The position numbers and the translations under genes were made by a program. From NCBI RefSeq assembly GCF_014202275.1, contig NZ_JACHGF010000002.1:868001-932000 (forward strand): a stretch of DNA of 64,000 bases, read 5' to 3'. This stretch comes from Rhabdobacter roseus (GTDB lineage Bacteria; Bacteroidota; Bacteroidia; Cytophagales; Spirosomataceae). Shown one piece after another: positions 1 to 8,825 of the stretch; the first letter of the stretch is position 1; each line of letters opens with the position of its first letter. The notes under the pieces were generated by a model. It ran no database searches. It was given only the letters and a program-made list of their open reading frames with translations, and was not told where the DNA came from.

Positions 1-189
1 GCCCAGAACCGTTTGTAAACTCCCGAATGGAAAATCCCCGTCGGTTCGCTAATATTGACCTGTAGTCCACGGCAAGTGAATTTCCCCAGTCACCGCAACG
101 GCCCTTAAAAAGGTACCTGGCTGGGAGAATGAAGTGAATAACCCCGCCAACCGACTACCTCAACCAACCCTAACCGACGTATAGGACCT

Positions 190-855
190 ATGGCCGAATC
201 TGAAAAAAGCATTGGGGGTAAGATCTGGGGCTTTTTTGTGAAGGAAGCCTCCGAGCAGCCGGTGGCTACTCCCCCGCCCTCGCCGGTAGCTGCGCCCGCG
301 CCTGCTACCGTGCGCGACACCGCCGGTACCCGCGACATCGACCGCAAGTTTGTGGATCACTTTGTGGAGCTCCTGGCGAAAGCCAACCTCCCCGGCCCGG
401 ACTACTTTGAGTTCAAGCAGGCGCTCCAAAGCATGCAAGGGCTGGGGCTGAGCGAGGAAAAGCAGTTCCAGGCCGCCTGGGCGAGCTTCAAGGCGATGGG
501 TGGGCTGACGGACCTGGCGGTACTTACCACCACCGCCGGCCAGTACCTGACCGTGCTGGACAAAGACCGCGCCGCCTTCCTGAAAGACGTGGAACGGGCC
601 CTGGCTGAGCGGGTGGGTAGTTTGAACGACGAGCTCAAAAAATTGCAGCAGGATAACAAAGCCTTTGCCGAGCAGATCACCGCTTTGCAGGCCAAAATCA
701 ACGCCAATAACGAGCGGATCGGGCAGATTTCCGGTGAGGTGGAAGCCCAGAGCGCCCGGATTCACGAAAACCGCGACGGTTACGAGCTGGCGCATCAAAG
801 CTTCGTGCAGCAGATCCATTCGGACAACGATAAAATCAAAAAGTACCTAAACTAA
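190..855 (+). CDS. Coiled-coil protein of unknown function, first gene of a three-gene cluster
   Basis: This 221-aa protein has no family I recognise. The N-terminus has a short amphipathic stretch rich in Gly, Trp and Phe (about residues 8-18), then a Pro/Ala-rich linker (about 22-42), a helical domain (about 50-125) and a heptad-like coiled coil (about 130-205). There is no signal peptide or membrane helix, so it is probably cytosolic. It lies 16 bp before a membrane-anchored PspA-like coiled-coil gene, and a membrane actin-fold gene follows. The tight spacing suggests the three are cotranscribed and that the coiled coils interact. Function is inferred only from context. The preceding 189 bases show no gene. 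Confidence 0.75.
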   Translation: MAESEKSIGGKIWGFFVKEASEQPVATPPPSPVAAPAPATVRDTAGTRDIDRKFVDHFVELLAKANLPGPDYFEFKQALQSMQGLGLSEEKQFQAAWASFKAMGGLTDLAVLTTTAGQYLTVLDKDRAAFLKDVERALAERVGSLNDELKKLQQDNKAFAEQITALQAKINANNERIGQISGEVEAQSARIHENRDGYELAHQSFVQQIHSDNDKIKKYLN

Positions 856-871
856 ACGTACCTACCCAACC

Positions 872-1888
872 ATGGCAACACAGGACTTCTCCCAACTAGG
901 CGGCTCCCAGGACGACGGCAAGAGTTCTTATTGGACCAAACCCGAAGGCATTACTTCGTTGCTTTTTATAGGTGCCCTGGGCGCAGTGGGCCTCTACTAC
1001 TGGAACGTCATCGCGCTTTTTCTCATTGAGGTAACCAAAAATACCCTGTACCTGGGCGGGCTGCTCGCGGTGCTGGCGGTGGTGATCTTTTTGCTGACCA
1101 GCCGCGACGTACGTACTGCTGCGTTCTTTTTATTCAAAACGCTGATGCGCAAAATCACGGGCATCATCATCAAGCTGGATCCCATCGCCATCATGAAGAT
1201 CTACATCAGTGATCTGAAAGAGAAGCGCGAGAAAATGCAGGGACAGATCAACCAACTGGCCGGGCAGCTCGTGAAGCTCAACAAGAAGATCACCGAAAAC
1301 AACGAGATGATCAAGCAGAAGTTTGCCGAAGCCAACAAGGCCAGCCAGCTCGCTGACCGCCCCGGTATGCGCGAAACGGCCTCGTTGGCAACCATCGAAG
1401 GCGCGGGCCTGCAGGAAATGAACGAAAAGCTGCTGCCCCTGCAGCGTAACATCCGCACGGTACTTGAATTCATGGAAAAGGTGAACAAAAGCGCCGACTA
1501 CATCATCAAGGAGACCGAGATCAAGGTGAAGCTCAAGGAGGCGGAGTACCAGATCGTGAAGGAGAGCTCAAACGCCCTGCGCACGGCCATCAGTATCTTT
1601 AAGGGCAATCCCGACAAGAAGTTTTACTTCGACGAGTCGATGGAGTACATCCAGGACGACATGAGCCGGAAACTGGGCGAAATGAAACGCGCCATGGACC
1701 TTTCCATGGACTTCATCAACGCCGTAGACGTACAGAACGGCATTCTGTCGGACAAAGGCCAGGCCCTGCTCGAAGCTTACAACAAGGGCGAGTTCAAGCT
1801 CATCCAGCTCGATGCCCCCGCGGCCCAGCCTGCTGCCCGCCCCCTCAATCCGCCCAAGGATTCGAGCTACCGCGGACTGCTGGAATAA
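872..1888 (+). CDS. Membrane-anchored PspA/IM30-like coiled-coil protein
   Basis: The 338-aa protein has two hydrophobic segments near the N-terminus (about residues 29-52 and 57-76), then an almost wholly helical cytoplasmic part. From the Asp-Pro at 103-104 the pattern resembles the ESCRT-III-like PspA/IM30 fold: a DP start, a long charged helical hairpin and a last helix with acidic and Met-rich spacing near 260-300. Classical PspA proteins have no membrane helices, so this would be an anchored variant. PspA relatives bind and remodel damaged inner membrane; a similar role here is inference. The gene sits between a coiled-coil gene and a membrane Ppx/GppA-like gene. The PspA relation rests on pattern, not alignment. 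Confidence 0.6.
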   Translation: MATQDFSQLGGSQDDGKSSYWTKPEGITSLLFIGALGAVGLYYWNVIALFLIEVTKNTLYLGGLLAVLAVVIFLLTSRDVRTAAFFLFKTLMRKITGIIIKLDPIAIMKIYISDLKEKREKMQGQINQLAGQLVKLNKKITENNEMIKQKFAEANKASQLADRPGMRETASLATIEGAGLQEMNEKLLPLQRNIRTVLEFMEKVNKSADYIIKETEIKVKLKEAEYQIVKESSNALRTAISIFKGNPDKKFYFDESMEYIQDDMSRKLGEMKRAMDLSMDFINAVDVQNGILSDKGQALLEAYNKGEFKLIQLDAPAAQPAARPLNPPKDSSYRGLLE

Positions 1889-1954
1889 GTACCCTAGGGC
1901 CACACCCTTGTCCTGAAATGTTTGAACGTAGTTAACCTGTAAACTAAAGTACCC

Positions 1955-2980
1955 ATGAAACGATTAACCGTAGCCGGACGGCTGCTCATTACGGTCCTGA
2001 TCCTCGGCGCCTTATTTGCGGGCTATAAGTACCTGGGCGGCGAACAAGCCCTCGAAAAAATAGCCACCACCGCCCAAAATAGCTCTACTACCGCCGAAAC
2101 CTCCGTGGCGGAAAGATCGGAAGCGGACGGATCGGAAAGTACCTCCGCGCCGGACAACCAGGCTACCGATACCCGGAGTGGTAGCTTCAACTATACGGCC
2201 CCCGCACCCGTCAACGGTACCCTCAAGGGCGTGGTGGAGCTGGGAGCCAGCGGCTTCAACTCCTTCATTGTGCGCATCGACAACCAGAAACGCTGGAAGC
2301 TCGAGAAGGCGGAGTTTGGGAACAGCCTGGTATTGGAAAACATGGCTACTGACGACGACGTACGCATGGGCCTGAAAAGGTACATCGGTAGTATGCTCGA
2401 CTTCGGCGTAAGTGGCAAAGAGATCCACTTTGTGGTAAGCTCCGGAGCCGCCAAAGCCGACGTAACCCAGAAGATCAGCCGGGCGCTCAAGTCGCTGGGC
2501 TACGTGGTGAACCAGGTAACGCCCGAGCAGGAAGGGCAGCTGGGCCTGCGCTCGGTACTTCCCGAAGAGTACACCAGCCGCGCTTTTGTGACCGACATCG
2601 GCTCCGGCAATACGAAAATTTCCTGGCTGGACGGTAGTAAGATTAAGTCCGTAGAAACCTACGGTGCCAAGTACTTCCAGGCCGGACCGGACGACAAAAC
2701 GGTTTATAACGAAGTAGCCGCCAAGGCCAAACAGATTCCGGCTTCACAACGCAAAACGTGTTTCATCATCGGCGGGGTACCTTTCGAGATGGCGAAAGAA
2801 GTGCGTCAGGGTAAGGAGCGCTACACCGTGCTGAAAGCCCCCGACGCCTACCAGCTCGAAAACGCCAAGTCCAAAGCCGGCGTGAACATCTACAAGGCCA
2901 TCGCCGAGGCCACCGGCTGCGAGCAGTTTGTCTTCGACTGGGACGCCAACTTTACCATCGGCTTCCTGCTGAGTCTGTAA
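1955..2980 (+). CDS. Membrane-anchored Ppx/GppA-like actin-fold (ASKHA) protein
   Basis: The 341-aa protein has an N-terminal membrane helix (about residues 8-25), a Ser/Thr/Ala-rich linker (about 35-88) and a domain resembling the exopolyphosphatase/ppGpp-hydrolase fold. The two phosphate-binding elements are visible: an LGASGFNSF segment at about 95-104 (compare DLGSNSF) and DIGSGNTK at 214-221 (compare DIGGGSTE). The Thr and Lys of the second motif are where Ppx has Thr and Glu, so Ppx catalysis may be lost. The positive N-terminus (MKR) predicts the domain outside the cytoplasm, odd for a nucleotide-binding fold; inverted topology is possible. It closes the cluster before a terminator at 3009-3048. 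Confidence 0.6.
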   Translation: MKRLTVAGRLLITVLILGALFAGYKYLGGEQALEKIATTAQNSSTTAETSVAERSEADGSESTSAPDNQATDTRSGSFNYTAPAPVNGTLKGVVELGASGFNSFIVRIDNQKRWKLEKAEFGNSLVLENMATDDDVRMGLKRYIGSMLDFGVSGKEIHFVVSSGAAKADVTQKISRALKSLGYVVNQVTPEQEGQLGLRSVLPEEYTSRAFVTDIGSGNTKISWLDGSKIKSVETYGAKYFQAGPDDKTVYNEVAAKAKQIPASQRKTCFIIGGVPFEMAKEVRQGKERYTVLKAPDAYQLENAKSKAGVNIYKAIAEATGCEQFVFDWDANFTIGFLLSL

Positions 2981-3008
2981 ACAAGGTACTTGAAAGTACC
3001 TACCCAAG

Positions 3009-3048
3009 CGGGATTGGCGCGCAAGTACCCGCGTCAATCCCGTTTTTT
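3009..3048 (+). terminator. Rho-independent terminator after the three-gene cluster
   Basis: A 13-bp stem (3009-3021 with 3030-3042, one G-T pair) encloses an 8-base loop with an AGTACC motif and is followed by six T residues. It lies 29 bases after the stop codon at 2980. Confidence 0.85.
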
Positions 3049-3082
3049 GCTAAATTGGCCCTTTATAAAAACAATTCTGTCC

Positions 3083-3583
3083 ATGACGCTCCGCGAGCTT
3101 TTCCAATACACCTCTACTTCGCCCTGGCCCATCCTGCTGTTATTTATATTGTTTCCGTTGCTGGCTTGGGCCCTCGGCGAAGCAGCCCACGGCAGCCGCG
3201 AGGTTGTCAAGTGGGGGTACGTATACGCCGTGCTGGTGTACGCCGTTTGCATTCCGGGGATCTTCGCCGTCACGCTCAACCTGTACCTGTTCCTCTTCGA
3301 GCGGCAAAGCGTGTGGGAGGCCAACCTGCTTTTGCAGCTCGTGCCGGTGGTTTCGATGGTACTTACGCTCCTGCTCATCAAGCGCAAAATTCCCTTTCGG
3401 CTGATTCCGGGCTTTGGCAAGTTGTCGGGCTTCCTGACGCTCATCGCGGCGCTCATGGGCGTGATGTGGTTTGTCGATAAAGTCCATTTTTATGCCTTTA
3501 CCTACGTGCCGTTTGTGTACCTGCTGGTCGGGTTTGTGGGGGCGCTGCTGCTGATTCGTTTTGCCTGGAGCCGGTTGTTTTAA
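3083..3583 (+). CDS. Small multi-pass membrane protein of unknown function
   Basis: The frame is open from 2990, but that start lies before the terminator at 3009-3048, so the ATG at 3083 is preferred. It gives 166 aa beginning MTLRELFQY. I see about five hydrophobic segments (roughly residues 13-30, 42-65, 74-93, 105-125 and 135-160), with few charges between them, so this is an inner-membrane protein. I recognise no family. It stands alone between a terminator and a REP-like element. Confidence 0.65.
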   Translation: MTLRELFQYTSTSPWPILLLFILFPLLAWALGEAAHGSREVVKWGYVYAVLVYAVCIPGIFAVTLNLYLFLFERQSVWEANLLLQLVPVVSMVLTLLLIKRKIPFRLIPGFGKLSGFLTLIAALMGVMWFVDKVHFYAFTYVPFVYLLVGFVGALLLIRFAWSRLF

Positions 3584-3592
3584 CTCCTGATC

Positions 3593-3665
3593 GTTCGCGT
3601 TCGTCCCCGATAGTTCGCGTTTGCAACGCGAACTCCCCGAAAAGCGCGTTTCCAACGCGCCAAAA
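3593..3665. repeat. REP-like double-hairpin element, copy 1
   Basis: Two perfect hairpins stand side by side: 3613-3633 (arms GTTCGCGTT/AACGCGAAC, loop TGC) and 3644-3660 (arms GCGCGTT/AACGCGC, loop TCC). An extra arm-like copy of GTTCGCGTT begins at 3593. Nearly the same sequence recurs at 4561-4637, so the two copies bracket the gene at 3704-4543. Short palindrome pairs with TTGCAA-type loops are typical of REP elements mobilised in trans by RAYT transposases; no RAYT gene is present in this window. Confidence 0.8.
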
Positions 3666-3703
3666 AGTACTTTACAAACTCCTAAGTACCTAACCCTCCC
3701 CGC

Positions 3704-4543
3704 ATGAAACTACCCATTCCTATCCAAACCCTCCCTCTTTTCCCCCGGCTGGATCAAAAATTGATTGAGCTCCTCCGCTCCCTCTCGGCCTCGGATTGGG
3801 AAAAACCAACCGTGGCTTCCCGCTGGACCGTCAAGGACATAGCCGCTCACTTGCTCGACGGCAACCTGCGTGCGTTGTCGATGCTGCGGGACAACTACTA
3901 CGGCCAAGCTCCCGACCCCATTCACTCGTACCAGGACCTGGTCAGCTACCTCAACCGCCTCAACGCCGAGTGGGTACTTGCTCTGAAGCGCCTTAGTCCG
4001 CCCGTCCTCACCGAGCTCCTGGAAAGTACCGGCAAACCTTACTACGACTACCTCAAAACCCTGAATCCATTCGACCCGGCGACTTTCTCGGTAGCCTGGG
4101 CGGGCGAGCAGGAATCCGAAAATTGGTTTCACCTGGCGCGTGAATACACCGAAAAGTGGCATCATCAGCAGCAAATCCGGCTGGCCGTGGGGCAGGAAGG
4201 GGTACTTTACGCCCGTGAGTACTACTTCCCTTACCTGGACACCTCGATGCGGGCCTTACCGCACCATTACCGCGAGGTACCCGGTCAGGAAGGTGCGTTG
4301 ATTCACTTCCACGTGCAAGGCCAAGGCGGCGGCGATTGGTTTTTGTATCATGATGGTCAACGATGGACCCTGGTACTTGAAAGTACCCTTCCACCCGCGT
4401 GTCGGGTGAGTATCGAAGGTACCGTGGCCTGGCGGATTTTCACCAAAGGGATCAGACGAGCCGACGCCGAAAAATACGTAACCCTAACGGGCAACCAGGC
4501 GCTGGGCCAGCCTATTTTTGACATGCTGGCCGTCATGGCCTGA
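3704..4543 (+). CDS. DinB / maleylpyruvate isomerase N-terminal-domain family protein
   Basis: The 279-aa protein opens with a four-helix-bundle domain of the DinB/MDMPI type: the W-T-V-K-D-I-A-A-H-L signature with metal-binding His49, and a second pair, His153-His154, at the end of the bundle where the family's other ligands lie. In this superfamily a divalent metal held by three histidines activates a low-molecular-weight thiol for transfer or isomerisation. Bacteroidota lack mycothiol, so the cofactor may be bacillithiol or another thiol (inference). Residues about 175-279 form a second, SCP2-like domain, as in mycothiol-type isomerases. The gene is bracketed by two copies of a REP-like element and stands alone. 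Confidence 0.75.
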   Translation: MKLPIPIQTLPLFPRLDQKLIELLRSLSASDWEKPTVASRWTVKDIAAHLLDGNLRALSMLRDNYYGQAPDPIHSYQDLVSYLNRLNAEWVLALKRLSPPVLTELLESTGKPYYDYLKTLNPFDPATFSVAWAGEQESENWFHLAREYTEKWHHQQQIRLAVGQEGVLYAREYYFPYLDTSMRALPHHYREVPGQEGALIHFHVQGQGGGDWFLYHDGQRWTLVLESTLPPACRVSIEGTVAWRIFTKGIRRADAEKYVTLTGNQALGQPIFDMLAVMA

Positions 4544-4560
4544 AATGGGTTGGTTGGCTG

Positions 4561-4637
4561 GTTCGCGTTGGCAATACCCGCTAGTTCGCGTTTGTAACGC
4601 GAACTTACCCGAAAAGCGCGTTTCCAACGCGCCAAAA
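4561..4637. repeat. REP-like double-hairpin element, copy 2
   Basis: Same structure as the element at 3593-3665: hairpins at 4584-4604 (loop TGT) and 4616-4632 (loop TCC), preceded by a single arm at 4561. The TGC to TGT change is in the loop and the stems are intact, as expected if structure is conserved. It ends about 35 bases before the GTG start of the beta-lactamase-like gene. Confidence 0.8.
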
Positions 4638-4671
4638 CCATTTAAAACAAAACCTAAAATATAAATTAGCC

Positions 4672-5469
4672 GTGAAAGTAGCTTTTCTCCTGTTGCTCCT
4701 TCTCTCTGGTAGCTCGCTCCTGGCGCAAGTACCCCTCAGCCAACCCTTCGAAGATTGTAATATCCAGGGGAGCATTACTCTTTACGACTACAAAGCCAAA
4801 AAATGGATCGCCAGCGACATCCACGATAGCCAGGTACCTACGCTTCCTGCCTCTACGTTCAAAATTATCCATACCCTGATTGCCCTCGAAACGGGTACTG
4901 TCGCCAACGAACATGAGCTTGTGAAATGGCCCGGCCATACCGACACCACCAAGTACGGCTACCGGCCCGACATCTACCACGACATGAGCATGAAGGAGGC
5001 CTTCCAGGTATCGGCGGGCTGGGTGTACGTGGAGTTTGCCAAGAGAATCGGCAAAGAGCGCTACCGCGACTACCTCACCCGCGCCCACTACGGCAACGCC
5101 GACGTGTCCATCGACGACCCCGACTTCTGGAACTTCGGCTCTTTTGCCATTTCGCCCGTGAACCAGATCGAGATCCTGCGGGCTGTGTACGAAGAAACGC
5201 TTCCATTTTCCAAAACTACCTTTAAAGTACTAAAAGAGCTCATGATCGAAGAGCAAACCGCCACCTATACCCTCCGGGCTAAAACCGGCTGGACCCGCGA
5301 CGGCGGCAAAGATACCGGCTGGTGGGTGGGGTACCTTGAGCGCGCAGACAACGTTTATTTCTTCGCGACCCGCCTCATCAAAGACCGCAGCACGCCCAAC
5401 CCGGCTTTTACCCGCTGCCGCAAGGAAATCACCAAGACGATCCTGAAGCAAATGGGTGCCTTAGAGTAG
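4672..5469 (+). CDS. Class D (OXA-type) beta-lactamase-like serine hydrolase
   Basis: The 265-aa product has a signal peptide (about residues 1-18) and class D motifs: S61-T-F-K64 with the nucleophile and the lysine that is carbamylated in this class, Y140-G-N142, an F152-W and S161-x-V-N-Q block like that of OXA enzymes, and K204-T-G-W. The usual S-x-V/I motif is S114-A-G, an unusual third residue, so beta-lactam hydrolysis is not certain. The start is GTG at 4672; no earlier ATG precedes the signal peptide in frame. The protein should be periplasmic. Alternatives are a BlaR-sensor-like binder or a penicillin-interactive hydrolase. No regulator gene is adjacent. Confidence 0.85.
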   Translation: MKVAFLLLLLLSGSSLLAQVPLSQPFEDCNIQGSITLYDYKAKKWIASDIHDSQVPTLPASTFKIIHTLIALETGTVANEHELVKWPGHTDTTKYGYRPDIYHDMSMKEAFQVSAGWVYVEFAKRIGKERYRDYLTRAHYGNADVSIDDPDFWNFGSFAISPVNQIEILRAVYEETLPFSKTTFKVLKELMIEEQTATYTLRAKTGWTRDGGKDTGWWVGYLERADNVYFFATRLIKDRSTPNPAFTRCRKEITKTILKQMGALE

Positions 5470-5525
5470 AGCCAGGCCCATTTTGTGAGTAGGTACCTGT
5501 TCATATCCTCATTCCTCCGTTCGCG

Positions 5526-6932
5526 ATGCCCAAAAACTTTTATACATACGCCATTTTTTTTCTGGCGCTCGCCGTGTTATTCAGTCTGAGCAACGGCCTT
5601 CTCTTTGTTTTGCTCCGGACAGACGTCTTTGTGCTTCATTCCTTTTCGAGCTGGTTTTTGGTGGGCCACCTGGTCACGCTGGGCGGCTGGCTGGTCGTTT
5701 TAAAGTACCTTCACTACCACCGCTACTGGCTTTCGTTCGCCGCAGGCATCATCGCAGCTTTGGCCTTTCTAGCCCAGTTTCTCGTTAGCTACCGGCTCCT
5801 ACTCATGTACCGCGAATGGGAACCCTACTTTCTGCCTGCCGTTTTCTTTGCGCTCAGCGCCGACACCCTTTATGCCCTGAGCCTCGTTTTTTCCAAGCCG
5901 GGCAAGCATCCTCTGCTCCGATGGTCGGGCATCCTATGGAGCCTGCTGGGGCTTATTCTGCTGTCGACGCTCGTCGTATTGGTCAATACCACCGACGTGC
6001 AGCTCAAAGGGTACCTGGAAAACCTTCACCGCTACACATCCTGGACGGGCAGCCTAGGACTGCTACTCTGGGTTTTCCATTTTAGAAGAGAAGACAGGCA
6101 GCCGCTCCAGGTAACGGCCGGTCCCCGCCGCTCCGAATGGCTGGAAGTCTTATTGGGTTTCTCGACCTTCCTGGCGCTGGGCTTTACCTTGTACCTGGGT
6201 ATGCAGGTGGCTCTTCAAGCCTACGAGCATACCCATATTTCCGGCCGGGCCCGGCAGCTCGCGCAGCCCTTTGAGGCCCGAACCTACCGGAGTCCCCAGG
6301 GCGAAACGATGATGTACCGCCTCCTGAAACCGCTCGATTACGACCCTAAAAAGAAGTACCCGCTGGTGGTGTGCCTCCCCTATTCCTGCCGCGAAGACAA
6401 CATCCGGCAAGTAGACGCCTGCCCCCCGGCACAGTGGTTGATGCGGGAAGAAAACCGAAAAAAGTACCCCGCTTTTCTGTTTGTTCCCCGGTGTCCGCCC
6501 TTTACGGGTTGGGGCGGTGTTCGGAATACCCCCTCCGTCGATGCGCTGGCCATTGAAGCCATCCGGGCGCTCAGCCAGGATTTCAGCATCGACGAAAAGC
6601 GGCGCTACGTGACGGGCGTGTCCAGGGGTGGGTACGGTTCGTGGCACTTCATCACGAACCATCCGGGTTTATTTGCCGCGGCCGTTCCGGTTTGCGGCAG
6701 TGGCGATCCTGCCTTGGCTCACCACGCGGCCGACGTGTCCGTATGGGCGTTTCACGGGGCCAAGGATCGAAACGTACCCGTGGGCGGATCGCGGGATATG
6801 ATTGCGGCCCTCAAAAAAAACGGAAGTACCCCTCGCTACACGGAGTATCCGGACCTGGAGCACGATATTTGGTGGAAAGCAGAACAGACGCCGGGCTTGC
6901 TCGATTGGCTTTTTGAGCAAAAACGCAAATAA
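5526..6932 (+). CDS. Multi-pass membrane protein with C-terminal alpha/beta hydrolase (esterase/peptidase-like) domain
   Basis: The 468-aa protein has about seven membrane segments in residues 1-240 and then a complete alpha/beta hydrolase domain of the prolyl-oligopeptidase/PHB-depolymerase-like type. The triad is readable: nucleophile S366 in G-V-S-R-G, acid D414 in a GAKDRNVP loop and H446 in LEHDIW. The domain order suggests a membrane-tethered esterase or peptidase; the substrate cannot be told. The C-terminal domain resembles that of the secreted hydrolase at 38173-39864, so the two are probably paralogous there. It lies 51 bp before the MutS-like gene on the same strand. Confidence 0.75.
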   Translation: MPKNFYTYAIFFLALAVLFSLSNGLLFVLLRTDVFVLHSFSSWFLVGHLVTLGGWLVVLKYLHYHRYWLSFAAGIIAALAFLAQFLVSYRLLLMYREWEPYFLPAVFFALSADTLYALSLVFSKPGKHPLLRWSGILWSLLGLILLSTLVVLVNTTDVQLKGYLENLHRYTSWTGSLGLLLWVFHFRREDRQPLQVTAGPRRSEWLEVLLGFSTFLALGFTLYLGMQVALQAYEHTHISGRARQLAQPFEARTYRSPQGETMMYRLLKPLDYDPKKKYPLVVCLPYSCREDNIRQVDACPPAQWLMREENRKKYPAFLFVPRCPPFTGWGGVRNTPSVDALAIEAIRALSQDFSIDEKRRYVTGVSRGGYGSWHFITNHPGLFAAAVPVCGSGDPALAHHAADVSVWAFHGAKDRNVPVGGSRDMIAALKKNGSTPRYTEYPDLEHDIWWKAEQTPGLLDWLFEQKRK

Positions 6933-6983
6933 AATAGAATTCCAGAAAACGCATTCTTAAAATCAGATCCTAAAAACCAACGA

Positions 6984-8825
6984 ATGACTATTTACAAAAA
7001 TAACCTGCAAGAGTACGAAGCCACTCTTTCAAAGCTAGCTCAGGCGTCTAACCGGCTGTCCACCCTTCGGCTGCTGGCTTTTATTATTTCGGCAACGGCG
7101 ATCATTATAGTAGCCAATGCCAGGGTTTTGCCATTGCTTTTACTCGTGGTTCCGCTCTGCTTCGTGGGCTTTGCTTTATTAATCAAACGCTACAACCAGG
7201 TTACGTCTTTAAAACAACATACCACTTTTTTAAAAGAAATAAACGAACAGGAACTCGTAAGACTAGAAAATAAACTTTCGGGTTTCCCAACGGGACAAAC
7301 TTTCAGCAGCCGCAGCCATGCTTATGTCTCCGACCTGGATATTTTTGGTGCTCATTCTTTATTTCAATTGATCAACCGCGCCACGACCGAGTCGGGGCAG
7401 GCACTGCTGGCGAGCTGGCTGGCTGAGCCCGCGCCTAAGTCCGTCATTCTTGAAAGACAGAAAGCCGTTCAAGAGCTCACTCCCAAGCTAGGCTGGCGGC
7501 AGGACTTTCAGGCCTCGGGCCTGCCCTTCAAGAACGCCAAGAGCGACTACGATAAACTGCTGGCCTGGATTGAAAAACCGGTGCTGCTTTTACCACATCA
7601 AACCAGGTACCTGGCCGTCAGTATTCTGCTGGCTGTCGTATCGACGGCGGCGGCTTTGTATTTTTTAAGGCACGTATTTACGTCCGATTGGCTGGTTAGC
7701 AGCCTACCCCTGGTGCTACTGCTATTCATCAATTCGAGGGTACTAAAAAAAGTGAGTACCATTGCCGAGGAAATTATCGAAAGTACCCAACACAATGTCA
7801 AAACCGTGGGTGGCTACCAGGCGCTTATCGCCCGGATTGAAGGCGAGTCCTTCGATTCGGAAGTCCTCCAACGGCTTCAATCCACGTTTAGCCAGCAGCA
7901 CTATTCGGCCGTAAGCGAAATAAAAAAACTCAAGAATATACTGGAGGTATTTCAACTTAGAGGTACCAAAAAAGAAATTGGCCGAAACACGATGTATTCC
8001 ATCTTTAATACGCTATGGCTGCTTGACATTCACTGGATTCTTCAGACGGAAAAATGGAAATACAAAAACGGGGATCACCTCCGTACGTGGGCGTCGTCCG
8101 TGAGCGAATTCGAAGTATTAAGTAGTCTGGCGGGCTTTGCCTATTCCAATCCCTCTTTTACGTTTCCCGAAATAAAGGAAGAACCTTACAGCATTCATTT
8201 CGAAAGCCTGGGGCATCCTTTGATCAGCGCCGAAAAAAGAGCGTGTAATGATTTCAGCCTGGAAAACCGCGGGGAAATCATGATGATCACGGGCTCCAAC
8301 ATGGCGGGTAAAAGTACCTTTTTGAGAACCGTGGGCGTCAACCTGGTGCTGGCCCTGATGGGCGCCCCCTGCTGCGCCAAAGCCGGACGGGTGTCGCACA
8401 TGAAGATTTTCACCAGCATGAGAACGCAGGATAACCTGGAAGAAGGTATTTCTTCTTTTTACGCGGAATTGAAACGAATCGAGCAGCTCCTGAAATTAAT
8501 CGAAAGCGGCGAGGCGATCTTCTTTTTGTTGGATGAAATGTTTAAAGGTACTAACTCGCAAGATCGCTACAAAGGCGGCGTTTCGTTGATCAAACAGCTC
8601 AGTGAACTCAACGCCTTCGGCATGATCTCGACGCACGATTTAGAGCTGGCCAAACTAGCCGAAAACCACCAGACGGTAGAAAACTTCAGTTTCAACAGCG
8701 AGATACGGGAAGGGGAAATCATTTTTAACTACGCGCTTACGGAAGGTATTTGCACCGATTTCAACGCCAGCGAATTAATGAAAAGAAGTGGTATAAAAAT
8801 CCTTTCGACCCTGGACGAACAATGA
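6984..8825 (+). CDS. Membrane-anchored MutS-family ATPase
   Basis: The 613-aa protein has a MutS-type C-terminal ATPase: Walker A G437-SNMAGKST, Walker B near LLDEM, and the S-T-H-D segment. It has none of the MutS N-terminal mismatch-recognition domain. Instead it has four hydrophobic helices (two at about residues 28-66, two at about 205-250), so it is membrane-bound. The clamp/core region is present (about 260-420). This form is common in Bacteroidota and its role is unknown; calling it mismatch repair would be unsafe. Its stop overlaps the next start (ATGA at 8822-8825), so it is translationally coupled to a GNAT acetyltransferase. It holds fewer GTAC motifs than its neighbours. Confidence 0.85.
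   Translation: MTIYKNNLQEYEATLSKLAQASNRLSTLRLLAFIISATAIIIVANARVLPLLLLVVPLCFVGFALLIKRYNQVTSLKQHTTFLKEINEQELVRLENKLSGFPTGQTFSSRSHAYVSDLDIFGAHSLFQLINRATTESGQALLASWLAEPAPKSVILERQKAVQELTPKLGWRQDFQASGLPFKNAKSDYDKLLAWIEKPVLLLPHQTRYLAVSILLAVVSTAAALYFLRHVFTSDWLVSSLPLVLLLFINSRVLKKVSTIAEEIIESTQHNVKTVGGYQALIARIEGESFDSEVLQRLQSTFSQQHYSAVSEIKKLKNILEVFQLRGTKKEIGRNTMYSIFNTLWLLDIHWILQTEKWKYKNGDHLRTWASSVSEFEVLSSLAGFAYSNPSFTFPEIKEEPYSIHFESLGHPLISAEKRACNDFSLENRGEIMMITGSNMAGKSTFLRTVGVNLVLALMGAPCCAKAGRVSHMKIFTSMRTQDNLEEGISSFYAELKRIEQLLKLIESGEAIFFLLDEMFKGTNSQDRYKGGVSLIKQLSELNAFGMISTHDLELAKLAENHQTVENFSFNSEIREGEIIFNYALTEGICTDFNASELMKRSGIKILSTLDEQ

Noticed and set aside
6984-8825. Housekeeping mismatch-repair MutS
   Set aside because: The mismatch-recognition and connector domains are missing and membrane helices are present.
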